Below, one piece after another: positions 1-10,022 of a stretch of DNA of 64,000 nucleotides (the first letter of the stretch is position 1; each line of letters begins with the position of its first letter). The notes below the pieces were generated by a model. The model had not been told where the DNA came from. It saw only the letters and a program-made list of their open reading frames with translations, and did no database searches. The stretch spans positions 749,001-813,000 of the forward strand of contig OU015567.1 in the NCBI GenBank assembly GCA_907165135.1, given 5' to 3'. This DNA comes from Oikopleura dioica (lineage: Eukaryota > Chordata > Appendicularia > Copelata > Oikopleuridae). A program made the position numbers and the translations under genes.

Positions 1-46
1 TCCAATTCAAATGTTATTATTCTTCAGGGTACTCTAACCTCATCAA

Positions 47-138
47 CCTGCGAAGAAAACCTGACTCAGGGTCTGAAAAATCTGACGAAATTTTTCCATG
101 AAGATTTTTCAGGCCCTGACTCAGGTTTTCTTCGCAGG
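47..138. mobile_element. short fold-back MITE, family A, inside a lectin intron
   Basis: A 92-bp element has perfect 25-nt terminal inverted repeats (47-71 and 114-138) that begin CCTGCGAAGAAAACC. Similarity to other copies continues outward as TTCGAGCC. Related copies lie at 37452-37538 and 50192-50246, with one solo arm at 39000-39024. It has no coding capacity, so it is non-autonomous. It sits in the intron that follows the last visible exon of the tandem C-type lectin gene. Confidence 0.85.
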
Positions 139-164
139 TTTTCGAGCCAAGAGTGAAACCCTAC

Positions 165-1255
165 CTATATATTCAAAGCCTCTTTGTGGTAGCTTCATAA
201 ATTCGTTCCACTCTTCTTCGTTATCGAAAAATACCAAGTTTCCTCCTTGTTGATTGCACTAAAATCCCCTCTCTCGATTTTTTAGGAAACAAACTTCACC
301 TTGAATTCGGCGAGTTCCATCGTCGACAATCCATCCTGTTGAACGAAAGTTACTTTTTTCGGTCGTTTTGTCGGTTCAATTTGAGCGTCGAAATTCTCTT
401 CGAAGCGACAGGTGAATTTTCTCAAAGTATAACTTCTCAATTAGAAAACCGTGGGATAATTAAAGTTTACCAATAATATGCCGCCCATTGCTTTGAAGAT
501 GCATACCAGTAGTTTAAAATGCAGGGAGCATAGTAGACATTTGGCTGACCAACACCGAATTGAAGAAATGTCGTGTTGGAGCCGTCCGTGTTTCGATAAA
601 AATACTCCGAAGATGACTTCCAAGTTACTTGGCGATAACCCAGGTGCTCCCATCTTGGTGAAAATTGATCGACATAGACGTCATACTCTTCTTTGGTTCG
701 AAAGAAGGCCAAATGGCCGCCTCGGTCCTGGCAAAACAATTCAGCTCCTTCCATCGTCAAAGAAGGATCTTCCTGAGTTCGTTCGAACCAAACTCGGGCT
801 TTGCGTGTTGTTTCAAGAGTTGTTGTGGTTGTGACGATGATGGTTGTTGTTATTTTTGTTTTCAAAAAGCTTGGTGTTGTCGAAATCATTGCAGGTGTTG
901 GAGGCATCATTGTTGTTGTCGGAATCATCATATTTCTTGTGCTAAAAGTTATCGTCGCATTTGCAGTCGAAATGCTGGTTGTTGCGCCTATCGATTGGCT
1001 GGTTGCCATAGGGTCGGTTGTTGAAATAATTGTTGAGAACAAAGTGTTTTGCGGTTCGACTGTTGTCATGGAATTAACCTCTGGTCTTGCTACAGTCGAA
1101 GAATGGTGGTCGTCTGATCCTGGTGAATTAGATCCATCTTGTAGGAAGACCTCTCTTTTGCTTAGAAAAGTAGGATTCAAGAGATTCAACGAAATCCCGA
1201 AAAATATAATTACAAAGAGAGCAATCTTCAGAAGTCTTACAGTTCGTTTTTTCAT
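165..1255 (-). CDS. type II membrane protein with tandem C-type lectin domains (3' end off the window)
   Basis: Three exons are visible: 1255-471, 432-300 and 258-165. The introns are 38 and 41 nt, and the next donor is at 164. The protein starts MKKRTVRLLK, has one hydrophobic segment at residues 9-28, then a Thr/Ser-rich mucin-like stalk (about 50-145), then a C-type lectin domain. The first splice restores the domain's last cysteines (YYCYTLRKFTC), which the unspliced frame lacks. A second lectin domain then begins, and AEFKCNQQGG there aligns with AELFCQDRGG of the first. No EPN or QPD sugar-binding triplet was seen, so calcium-dependent binding is doubtful. It is likely a cell-surface or pharyngeal mucosal protein. 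The gene continues to the left of the window. Confidence 0.8.
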
Positions 1256-1856
1256 TCGATAAAAGTGGCATTTTTGAGAAACAGTGCCGCGAATAAAAAC
1301 CGGTAGGAGATTGTTTAAAAATCTGATTTAACACTGATAGACTCGATAAATACTTCACATGTTTTTCGACTACCTGTCAAAGAGGGGAAAGATAACAGTT
1401 TTGAGAAGTTATATAAAAAAATAAACAGCTACTCTGAAATTTCCAAATTCGAAGGTCTTCTCTCTTTTTAACGGTTTTCTTTTTTTACGAAGTCCTCCCG
1501 AAGGCACAGTCTATTTTCCCAACGGGTTAAAAAGGTCCACCTCTGGCGTATCATGATGGCTTTTAAACAAAACCCAGATATTTATGATAAAAAGTTGTCA
1601 TGTTATTCAACTGCCTGTCTGATAGAAAACAACCAAAGTCAAGCTTTCAAGAAACTCTCTGTTTATTTGTTTCAAAATACGAGAAGACAGTTGATGATTT
1701 CAAACTAAAGTAAAGTTTTACTTACTTTTAAATAACGATGCATAAGAAGAAGAAAAGATGAAGATAATTGAAGGCGGCGGCGATCGTTAACGAAGACAGA
1801 CTGCATAAGCTCTTTATAAATAATTAATAAAAAAGAACATTTCAGTCACAAAATTC
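1256..1856. other. intergenic stretch between two minus-strand lectin genes
   Basis: No convincing ORF. It should hold the 3' UTR of the lectin-like gene to the right and the promoter of the tandem lectin gene to the left. An AATAAA-like signal in minus sense (TTTATT on plus) lies near 1662. AT-rich, with no repeat family seen elsewhere in the window. Confidence 0.5.
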
Positions 1857-2907
1857 TTACTTTTTCGCTCTGTTCCCTAGAAAAACTTCGCCTTTGTAAA
1901 TATATGCGCCCTGAAGATAATTCGGATTGTTTCGGCACCATGGAATATCGCCAGTTTCACCGCCTTTGTATTATAAATTGACAAAAATGTTTATTTGGTT
2001 TTTGGACGATAACCTTTTTCGAAGTATCCAGAAAGAATTGGCCTGGAAGTCGTTCCTTTGATGTTGTCGACTCGTTTCCAATACGGATTTTTATCATTGC
2101 CGAGAAAGAGCTTGTTCTTCTCCACAAACGTCGTGTTCAGCTATCGAGTACAAATGTATCGCGCAAGAATGACACTGTGTTGTACCTGTAGGATGTCACA
2201 GTCGGGTTCAGAAGCAACTTGAACAAGGACTTTTCCGTCGTCGTAAACTTTATCAGCGCAGACGAACTCAAATTCTCGCCATTTCGAGCCGCTCGAAAGG
2301 TCATTATACAAGCAAAATGAACACCTGTCTTGCGAGATGCATTCTTTGTACATAAAAAAGATATACCCGGGTTTTGTTTTGGCAAGATCGAGCTTATTTT
2401 GGATATTTTCGCGGAACTCTTCGTTGATTTCAAGACCTTCGAGATCGAGAGAGTACTCTGCTTTTATCCAGTAAAGAAAAGTCTGTCGATGAATGTGGTC
2501 AGGAATCGGCATGAAAGTGTCGATTTTCATTTCTAGCATGGTACCGTTGTGTTCCAAGCAGAAGGTTTTTGCTTCTTCGTATGCTTTTGTTATTTTTTAT
2601 TGCCCCGATATTTTACCCAGAAATCCCTCTTACGTAAAGAAGTTGGCGATATAATTGCATCCATCAATTTTCCCCAATAAAATGCTCTGACTTCAAAAAG
2701 CTCTACGGCTTCTGTTTTTTCCAGGTGTTTGTCTTGAAGGTGCTCTTCGTTAGGATCCCACGCGCCGATCGTTTTTAGCGGTTTTGAATGGCTAATTTGT
2801 TTGACATCTTCGTCTTTTTTTCGAAATGCGATAATAAATGGATAAATCGGGAGACCAATGCCGATGAAAAATGAAACAAAAAGTAAAATTATTAATTTCT
2901 TTTCCAT
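1857..2907 (-). CDS. single-pass membrane protein with C-type lectin-like domain
   Basis: The model has four exons (2907-2634, 2584-2186, 2140-2014, 1963-1857) and introns of 49, 45 and 50 nt. The N-terminus is MEKKLIILLFVSFF, with a membrane anchor at residues 4-28, followed by a charged stem. The lectin-like core includes FYWGKLMDAI, then YEEAKTFCLEHNGTMLEM across the first splice, paired cysteines (RCSFC) and FVCADK. The first splice uses a strong GTAAGAG donor and is needed for frame. The last two exons add a lectin-like WCRNNPNYLQGAYIY segment. The C-terminus is uncertain: the stop overlaps a GTAAGA donor-like sequence, and an unspliced reading of exon 2 stops at 2141. It lies head-to-tail with the other lectin gene, so they may be diverged neighbours. 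Confidence 0.7.
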
Positions 2908-3506
2908 TTCGTATTTTACATTGATTTTTTTTCTTCTTACACACTCGTTCTTAGTCGGCGAACGAAGTTGTAGCCGTGTGATCATCCAAGCGGAGTTTAT
3001 AGCAGTAGAGAACGAACAATTTATATCTAATCTAATGAAAAGATATTGAGTGTAGTTCTGCCCTCCTATATTTTATTCGATGAAAACTCTGGGCAAAACA
3101 CGCGACAAGCTTCAATAGTCACCAATAAATCGTTAGAATCTTTATGCATGATTGACTAAAGATGCTTATTAGGATATAAGGACACAATATAAATCCGTTT
3201 TGATTTTTTAATAAGAAAATATATTTTTAAACAGACATGTGTTGGCTTCAATAGCCAGGGAAACTTGTATTGTGAGGGTTAACTTGCGGTGTCTTCACTT
3301 CCATTCGCTGGTAATTTGGCTGAGCTGAGAAGAGTTTCTCGATTTTCTAGAGTGAAAAAAAATCCGAGAAAAAAACAATAAACTTAAATTTTAAAAGTGA
3401 AGTATGGATTTGCCTCGTTTTATCATTTTCAACGATAAGTATTTAACAGTAATCATAAATTTGGTATTAGGAGTAGAATCAAATCTCATATTTTTATCTC
3501 AAAAAC
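2908..3506. other. intergenic, promoter of lectin-like gene and 3' UTR of the next gene
   Basis: No supportable gene. The minus-strand reading frame of the lectin-like gene extends upstream to a Met at 2985, but the Met at 2907 directly before the hydrophobic segment is preferred. The rest is AT-rich with no repeat recognised. Confidence 0.5.
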
Positions 3507-4810
3507 TTATCCTTGTTGGGGATACATCCATCCGCCCTGGCCCCCTGTTGTGCCAACGGGTGCCATAGCAGCATTCGCATTCCACTGGGCCGAGCTTGTT
3601 GGTTTGTAATTCATCGACTGGGGCCGAGCCGGTTGCGAGTAAGTGGGAAAGCTGAAATCGGCAAAGTCCGTTTCTGCAAAATTCGACGCGTTGACTGCTG
3701 ATTCTAGTTGTTCAATCGCCTTTTGTTGATCTTGAAAACAATTTTTCAAGAGTCTGGAGAATGTTTGCTTACTTTGGATGTAGGAAAGGATACTTTTGAC
3801 CTTGAAACTGTTCGGATCGTAGTGGCCATGGCGCTTGATTCTGTTCAAATCGCGAATCAGCATGTTTTGCTCGTTTTTGAGCTTGGTCAGATGCTGCTGC
3901 AAAACAGCTAAAATTCAGAAAATAACACAGTTATAAGGCTACTTTTTGACAAACCAGAAGTCATATTGTCTGTCTGAGAGGGCTGGAATCCAGCAATATT
4001 GTCAAAATCCGGATAAACAGGAGCCGCAGGAGTGACAGGGACATGAACAGGGACCTGCACGGGCACTGGAACTTGAACGACTTGGGGCTGTTGGGGAGGC
4101 GGTTGGATCATCTGGATGGGGGGCTGCTGTGGAGGAGGAGGGAGAGCTTGGCGGTTCTGATTAGCTGCGATGGCGATGATGATCTTGTGAATTTGCTCGT
4201 TTGTTTGGCTTTGAAGTTGAATGTTCTGCTCGATCAACGAGATTTTGTCCGACAAGTCTTCGAGAGAAACGCCCATTGTAGACGGCATCTGGTAGTATTC
4301 TTGCTGCGGATGAGCTTGAACGGGAGGGGACGGGAGAGGAGCTTGTGGCTGGGGTTGCTGCTGGACTGATTCTGGTTGTGGCGCTGGTGGTGGAGGCTCT
4401 TGCTGAACTGGAGCGGGCGGTTGCTGGACGATAACTGTCACTGGTTCTTTTGCTTGGCTTAGAAAATCAGCTTCTTTTTTTAGAAATTTTTCATTTGAAT
4501 TTGCAAGCCCTTTCCTGCTGTTTTTGGCGGCGGTGGAGTTTTTTCTTTCTTTGGCTCTTCCTTCTTCTCTTCTTTTGGAACCGTCACATTGATTGTTGTT
4601 GACTGTGGCTGTTCCTTAGATTTCTTCTTCTTCTTTTTCTTCGATTTCTTGCTTTTCTTTTTCTTCTTCTTCTCGGCTTTTTTCTCTTTTCTCTCCCGAC
4701 GCCGCTTTTCTCGGCGTCTTTCTTCCTGGATTTCTTCTTCTACGACTTCCTAGAAAGAACAGAGGGGCTAGAAATGCTTTTTCGATTACCTTAGAAGCAC
4801 CACAACCCAT
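3507..4810 (-). CDS. putative N-myristoylated Lys-rich / Pro-Gln-rich protein
   Basis: Exon 1 (4810-4790) encodes MGCGASK, a typical N-myristoylation plus palmitoylation signal. Exon 2 (4749 to about 4510) is extremely Glu/Arg/Lys-rich and reads like a charged helix. Exon 3 (4452-3955) is Pro/Gln-rich with one likely coiled coil (LEDLSDKISLIEQNIQLQ). Exons 4-5 (3907-3773 and 3730-3507) hold a second helix and a Gly/Gln-rich tail ending YPQQG. The exon 2/3 junction has no GT donor that keeps frame; GA-AG (4514-4453) or GC-AG (4508-4453) both work. The intron at 3772-3731 is 42 nt and stop-free. I do not recognise the family. The composition suggests a membrane-tethered scaffold, but that is inference. 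Confidence 0.65.
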
Positions 4811-5617
4811 TTTTCAGATCTTTCTCTTCAGATCGATTTCGCTGAGTTTCTTCTCTGAAGTCCCTTTTTAATCAGTTTCTCGTGCTCGCAGTCAGCTTCC
4901 TTGTTTGCCCCGCTGTCAGGACTTATTTGCCTCTTAACATTTTGAAACCACTACTATCGGGTTCCTATTTTTCCTCTGCTGATTTTCTTTCTTTTAGTTT
5001 GCAAGCAAGGTAACGTCGATCATGTTTTATCGCAGTTGAATAAACAGAATCTTGAATCAAGATTCGAATTTGAGGCTATAAAGGAGATATGACCTTTTTG
5101 TTATTGACTTTTGGGTTGGCGAAATTTGGAGTCGCTAATTTTCCCCGATAATTTGTTGATCAGCAGATCATGGGACGAAAAAAATGGAAGAATCCTAAAA
5201 AAGCAGGTGGCATTTACGATAGGGCAAATTTTATCTCCTGACAAAAGATTTTAACTACGACGATGATTCTCAACAATTTGTTTCTACTCAGAACTTACTT
5301 CCTATCGTTCATAATTATTGTCTTTGGGAAAAGAGAGAATGAGCAAATACTCGTCGACTGATTCGGTTTTCAGGAAAATTTTTCAGAGAGTATTTATGAT
5401 AAATAATTTATCGACTAAAACCAAGTTTTTCTTATGGCCAAAATTTTATTTGAAAATCATCATTTTAAATTTTTAAATGTAAACTTGAGCAAACGTCATT
5501 CACAAAAATATTTTACGAGGCATCCACGTCTCCTCGCTGACCAATTGTCCGTGTTTCTTAACGATCCTATTGTTGCGTTTTCGGTTCCCACAAATATTAT
5601 TTTCAAACCACTCAAAA
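4811..5617. promoter_or_regulatory. divergent intergenic region between two head-to-head genes
   Basis: About 800 bp separate the start codon of the minus-strand Lys-rich protein from that of the plus-strand coiled-coil protein. It must contain both promoters. No TATA box at a convincing spacing, repeat or RNA gene was recognised. Confidence 0.5.
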
Positions 5618-7662
5618 ATGAAAAATGTATACAGAACGACTGGTTCTGTGCCATTGCCAGAGAGAGCCGACCGGAACCGCCCGTTTCAATTTGTTCCTCA
5701 ATCATCTGCCTCGTTGATTCAAAAAGCTTACGAGAAAAAACAGCGCATTCATGGCAACACAATCAAAAGAGAGCAAATTCTCAATGATGGACTTCGAAAA
5801 CAGTTGGAAGAACAAGTTCCAGTGATGAATCATGAAATCAACGAAGAGAACCAGTACCAAACGCCTCATGTGCATTTTCCGGAGTATGATACCAATCACG
5901 AATACCAAAATCTTCCGATGATTTTGGACTCCGAGAAGTCTTCAATGATTACTCCACCTCCAGGTTAGATAGAATTTTGGCGATCAAGGGAGTTTTGCAA
6001 ATGAAGATTTGAAAAACTATTTCTGGGGTGGCGTCAGGAACCGACAAAAAAATTTCAACAAATTTTGCGTGGGCGGCTACTCGGCTGCTGATTGGCCGGT
6101 TTGCCGAATCCAGGCTTCTGATTGGTTAAAAATTAACACGCAAAATTTGTCGAAATTTTTGTCGATTCCAGACACCTCCCCTATTTCTACGTAAAATCTC
6201 TTTTTTCAAAGTTTAACTGCCATTCTAGCATTCCATATCAATCAAGAATATTTGAGCCCAAATCAAGGACCTCCATCACCAGACCCTGAGCTTGAAGAAC
6301 TCAAAGCTCTTCTTCTTTCGAAGAAAAGACGACTTCAAGATGCCGAAACCCTCCTCGGCGAAGCGGAAGAACTCATCATTACTAGGTCTCTTTTTCAACG
6401 AAACACTCCTTTACGTTCTTTTTTAGGGATCGGCAAAAGACCAAGATCGAAAATCTCAACTTGACGTACAAGGAAATCGAAAATGCGAAGAAGAATCTCG
6501 ATGGAATTCGAAATATGACTTTGACGGTGAAAAAGGAGCGGCTCGACGCGCAGCTTGAGAACGAAGAACTCGCTGAATATTACAACTCTTTGGTTGACAA
6601 GAAATATGAAGCGGATAAGAAGATCAAGACATTGAGAAGAGCAACTGTGGCGGGGCCGGAAATGACAGAAGATACGGAGTCTGAGTTCAAGAAGCTTTTA
6701 AAAGAGAGAAAAGTGAGCTTTCTTTTATTAATTTTGGGAAACCATAAACATAGCTTTTGGCGGTCAAAATAAGGTTTTTTGGTGTAGAAAACCATGAAAA
6801 AACATAGTGATTGAAATCGTTTGGTGTCTTTCAATTCGTTGAACTTAAATTCCTAGGCAGAAAATGAAAAACTTCGCGAACGAATAAACCGCCGAAAAAA
6901 GGAGCTCACCCGTCGAAACCACAAGCTCGAAATCGCGAAGCAACAAAACGAAACTGCTCATAAGACGCACGACGAAATCAAGGACCAAGATGCGAAAATT
7001 ACCGCTGAGAAAACCGAGCAGATCCGAAAACTTGAGAATGAAGCAAACGCGCTGAGAACAAAAATTGATGGAATTGTGAACAATGATCAGGCGTTGATCA
7101 ATTTGAACACGAGAAAAGCGCAGTTGGAAGAAAATCATCGAGTCTTGATGGGAAGATTTGAGGAGGCTAATAAAGCCATCGGTAGGTCCATTTTTAAAAA
7201 ATATTATTCAGGAAAAGTTCAGATAAGCGACTGGAAGAAGGACCAAAAGTCGTCATCAATGATCCTTATTATAATGTGAGTGGGTAAATAACAACCTTTT
7301 TACTCTTACTCTCTTATGATATTCGATCGACCTTCCTTTAGAAATTCAATATTGATATTCAGAAATCTAATAATTATCCTTTTTTATATTCTTATCTAGA
7401 ATCTTCGGTTGCAAAAACAACTCAAAGACAAAGAAATCGCCAAGCTGGAAAAAGCAAAGCGGGAAATCAAATGGAAGGTAAGCCATTTTCTATCTCCTTT
7501 TACTCGTCAAATTTCTAGTACCACCAAGTTTGGTGCCAACTCAACGACGTGGACGAGTCGGATGATGAGCAAGATGTCGCCGTTGATCCTTCCGTCCTCA
7601 TTGTTCCGGAATCCGTCGCTTCTCATCGCCTCGGCTCATTCAAATCTACCGCCCGATTTTGA
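5618..7662 (+). CDS. coiled-coil protein of unknown function
   Basis: Seven exons: 5618-5963, 6229-6385, 6427-6712, 6857-7181, 7223-7275, 7400-7477 and 7519-7662. All junctions are GT-AG and keep frame. The start MKNVYRTTGS precedes a polar N-terminal segment. From about residue 125 to 370 the protein is almost continuous heptad-like coiled coil (ELEELKALLLSKKRRLQDAE, KKNLDGIRNMTLTVKKERLD, REIKWK), ending in an acidic tail (DESDDEQD). No catalytic motif is visible. A structural or cytoskeletal/centrosomal role is possible but unproven. The first intron carries a family-B MITE, and an AATAAA lies at 7772. The small secreted-protein gene begins 209 bp downstream on the same strand. Confidence 0.8.
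6025..6181. mobile_element. MITE family B in intron 1 of the coiled-coil gene
   Basis: The element has terminal inverted repeats of about 45 nt around the core CGACAAATTTTGCGTG (left) and CACGCAAAATTTGTCG (right). The interior contains GATTGGCCGGTTTGCCGA. Copies of the same layout lie at 24905-25050 (inverted), 44190-44344, 50255-50385 and 61668-61832. It is non-coding and non-autonomous. Confidence 0.9.
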
Positions 7663-7771
7663 TGCTCTCGAAATGACATTGATTGAATCAACCCTTCTTT
7701 GAACCTAACGACCTTTCGATCCCTTCCACTAACAAATTGTTCTTTCCTGTGACGTTTGTTTTTCTTTAAAC

Positions 7772-7777
7772 AATAAA
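7772..7777 (+). terminator. polyadenylation signal AATAAA
   Basis: A canonical hexamer about 110 bp after the coiled-coil stop codon and 95 bp before the next start codon, so it probably ends the upstream transcript. Confidence 0.5.
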
Positions 7778-7871
7778 AACAGGCAAATATAGAAGGATGT
7801 TGACTGTTTACTGAACTCATCCGCTCATTCTTCTTTCTCAAAAAAGGGTTGTAATTTTTCAAAAAAAAAAA

Positions 7872-8453
7872 ATGAGAGTTATCGCGTTTTCGTTGCTTTT
7901 CGCTGCTTATGCCCGGGTTATTCGAGAAATTGAAGGGTCAGGAGAAGAGCAGGAAGCTAGAGTTTCCTACCATTCAAAGATACACATTAAAACTCCAGGT
8001 GAAATTCTAGTGATAAAAATCGAGGATGAATACAAGGCATGAATTCTAGAGCAGATTAACGCCGCATTCATGCAATCTTTGGAGCGAACTAGAATCAACC
8101 ACGAGCGTCTTATGGGTACGATAAGCTCAGATTTTCTCATGTTAATCCTTTATTGTAGCGAAAACGAGAACGGATTATGAAAAGTTTCAGGAAAAGATGA
8201 AAAATCTCCGAAGCAACGAAAGTGTTAAAGGTACTTGTTTCCTAGGCACGAAAATCTAATTTGAAATCAAGCGATTGAAGAAGGAATCAAGGCAGATCTC
8301 AAAACCGGTCTTAGGACAGCCCAAGAGAAGATGCAAATCGAGTCTGAGGGCCTCGAACCGTCAAATCCTTTCGAACCGATTGCTAGAACCGGAATTGACC
8401 TTTTCTCTGGACTGATTGACGACGTTATCGTCTCGATCAATAGAGATGATTGA
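7872..8453 (+). CDS. small secreted helical protein, unknown family
   Basis: Four exons (7872-7998, 8050-8115, 8159-8230, 8272-8453) are joined by three GT-AG introns of 51, 43 and 41 nt, all phase 1. The first residues MRVIAFSLLFAAYARV form a signal peptide. The mature part is short, highly charged and probably helical (RTRINHERLM, DYEKFQEKMKNLR, EKMQIESEGL), and ends in an amphipathic ISINRDD-type tail after DLFSGLIDDVIV. No cysteines and no recognisable domain. Uniform phase-1 introns are typical of secreted animal proteins. Each intron is needed to avoid stops, which supports it as a real gene. Confidence 0.7.
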
Positions 8454-8619
8454 AGAACTGCTACCGACTGTCTACTCTCTTTTAGTTTAGTTCTGGCTTC
8501 CTCGAAATACAATGTTACTCGGAAAAACTTCTCAAATAGTCATAAAATCAATGCTTCGATAAAGAATGTTCTTCTGCAATATGGAACCGTAAACGAGGAG
8601 AATTCGGAACCCTAGGCCC

Positions 8620-8870
8620 AGGCATATAAATTCGCTTGGCGATTTTCGCCAAAAGCGAGTTTCGCGAAGCGAAAGCGAATCGAAAATTTCGCTTTCGCCC
8701 CCCGAAAATGACACTCATGATGTTCGCTTCGCTTTCGCTTTTTGTCCCCGATTTTCGCCAAAAATTCGCTTTCGCCGAGGCCTCGCTTTCGCCAAATTTT
8801 CGCCTAGGCCTTCGGAAATATTTGCTTTGGCCAATTTGAATTTCGCGCCCTCGCCCAATGAGATTCAGTG
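8620..8870. repeat. degenerate TTTCGC / GCGAAA satellite-like tract
   Basis: About 250 bp is dominated by variants of TTCGCTTTCGCC and its complement, flanked by CCTAGGCC-type palindromes (near 8610 and 8807). It lies between the secreted-protein gene and the first SDR gene. No coding potential. Confidence 0.7.
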
Positions 8871-8977
8871 AAAAGTTCGCAGAGAAAGAGAAGTTTACGA
8901 AGTCCTGAATTTGTTCTTTTTTAGTTTAGTCTGTTTATTTGCTGCAGATCGTTTTCTTTCCGTTTTAGTTCAGAGAA

Positions 8978-9916
8978 ATGGCGAGTAAACTCTTTCGACC
9001 GGGCTATTTCGCTGGAAAGGTGAACATCGTTACCGGCGGTGGCAGTGGAATCGGGCTCGGCATCGCCGAAGGTCTTGTTGAACTCGGATCCAAAGTCGTT
9101 ATCGCCTCTAGAAATCCAGAACGCATCGAAGAAGCGACTCAACTTCTATGTAAGGTCCATTCTTTTGATTCGAATTAAATTTTCTCCAATAGCCGCGAAA
9201 TGCCAGGACGGAGGAGAAGTGCTCGGTCTCCAGTGCAATATCCGCTCCCGCGACAGCGTGAAACAAATGATCTCCGACACTCTCGATCATTTCGGCCGTC
9301 TAGACGGGCTGGTCAACAATGGCGGCGGCCAATTCCACTCTCCTGCTGAAAATATTTCGCCGAATGGATTCCACGCCGTCGTGGAAACGAATTTGTATGG
9401 AACTTATCACTGTATGATGGAAGCGTTCGAGCAGCATATGAAGGAGAATGGAGGAAAGATTGTCAACATCGTCACGATTAACAGAATGGGAATGGCCGGC
9501 ATGGCGCACTCTGGTGCGGCCAGAGCCGGTGTCAAGAATCTTTCAATGTCTCTAGGTAAGGAGAAGTGCTCAGCTTTCCTTTTTATATATTCCCCTCCTT
9601 TTTAGGAGCCGAATGGGCAAAATACGGAATCGTCATCAACAACGTCGCCCCGGGAACCATCCATTCCGACACAGCTCAAGCCAATTACGGCCCTCTCGGA
9701 GAACTACTCTTCGACGGTGCGGTACAGACGATTCCGATGGGACGTTTGGGAAGCACGACAGATGATTTGGCGCCGTCAGTGATTTTCATGCTTTCTGAGG
9801 GGGCGAAATACACGACTGGGCAGACGCTAGATGTTTGTGGCGGACAGAGCTTGCACAATAACTACAGACAGGGGCTTGTCTTGCTGGAGGAGTTCCTGAA
9901 GAAGCAACAGTCGTGA
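8978..9916 (+). CDS. SDR, trans-2-enoyl-CoA reductase (PECR)-like, catalytic residues missing
   Basis: Three exons: 8978-9149, 9193-9555, 9606-9916. Short-chain dehydrogenase fold: cofactor loop TGGGSGIG (about residue 19), CNIR, NNGGGQF (the active-site strand shared with peroxisomal trans-2-enoyl-CoA reductase), NLYGT, GKIVNIV, then the catalytic helix HSGAARAGVKNLSMSLGAEWA split by intron 2, and VAPG and CGGQS near the end. In the PECR family the helix reads GVYNLTKS. Here the Tyr is Lys and the Lys is Met, so classical SDR catalysis should not work. NADP(H) binding looks intact. No C-terminal SKL-type peroxisome signal (ends KKQQS). A related copy follows 106 bp downstream. Confidence 0.9.
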
Positions 9917-10004
9917 AAGAAGAAAGATCTGTCGTTCAACTTTTTAGAGAAAATCTCGTTCTGATTCAAGCCTGATTCATAAATTATTTATTCCTAACTG
10001 TCTA

Positions 10005-10022
10005 AAGTTTCAATTCTTCAGA
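10005..10022 (+). promoter_or_regulatory. candidate spliced-leader trans-splice acceptor
   Basis: The pyrimidine-rich AGTTTCAATTCTTCAG is followed by A and then the ATG of the second SDR gene. Only 106 bp separate the two SDR coding regions. This is the layout expected of a downstream cistron in an operon resolved by trans-splicing. No spliced-leader gene was seen in the window, so this is inference. Confidence 0.45.

Noticed and set aside
801-1262. Val-rich 153-codon plus-strand frame
   Set aside because: Antisense shadow of the Thr-rich stalk of the tandem lectin gene.
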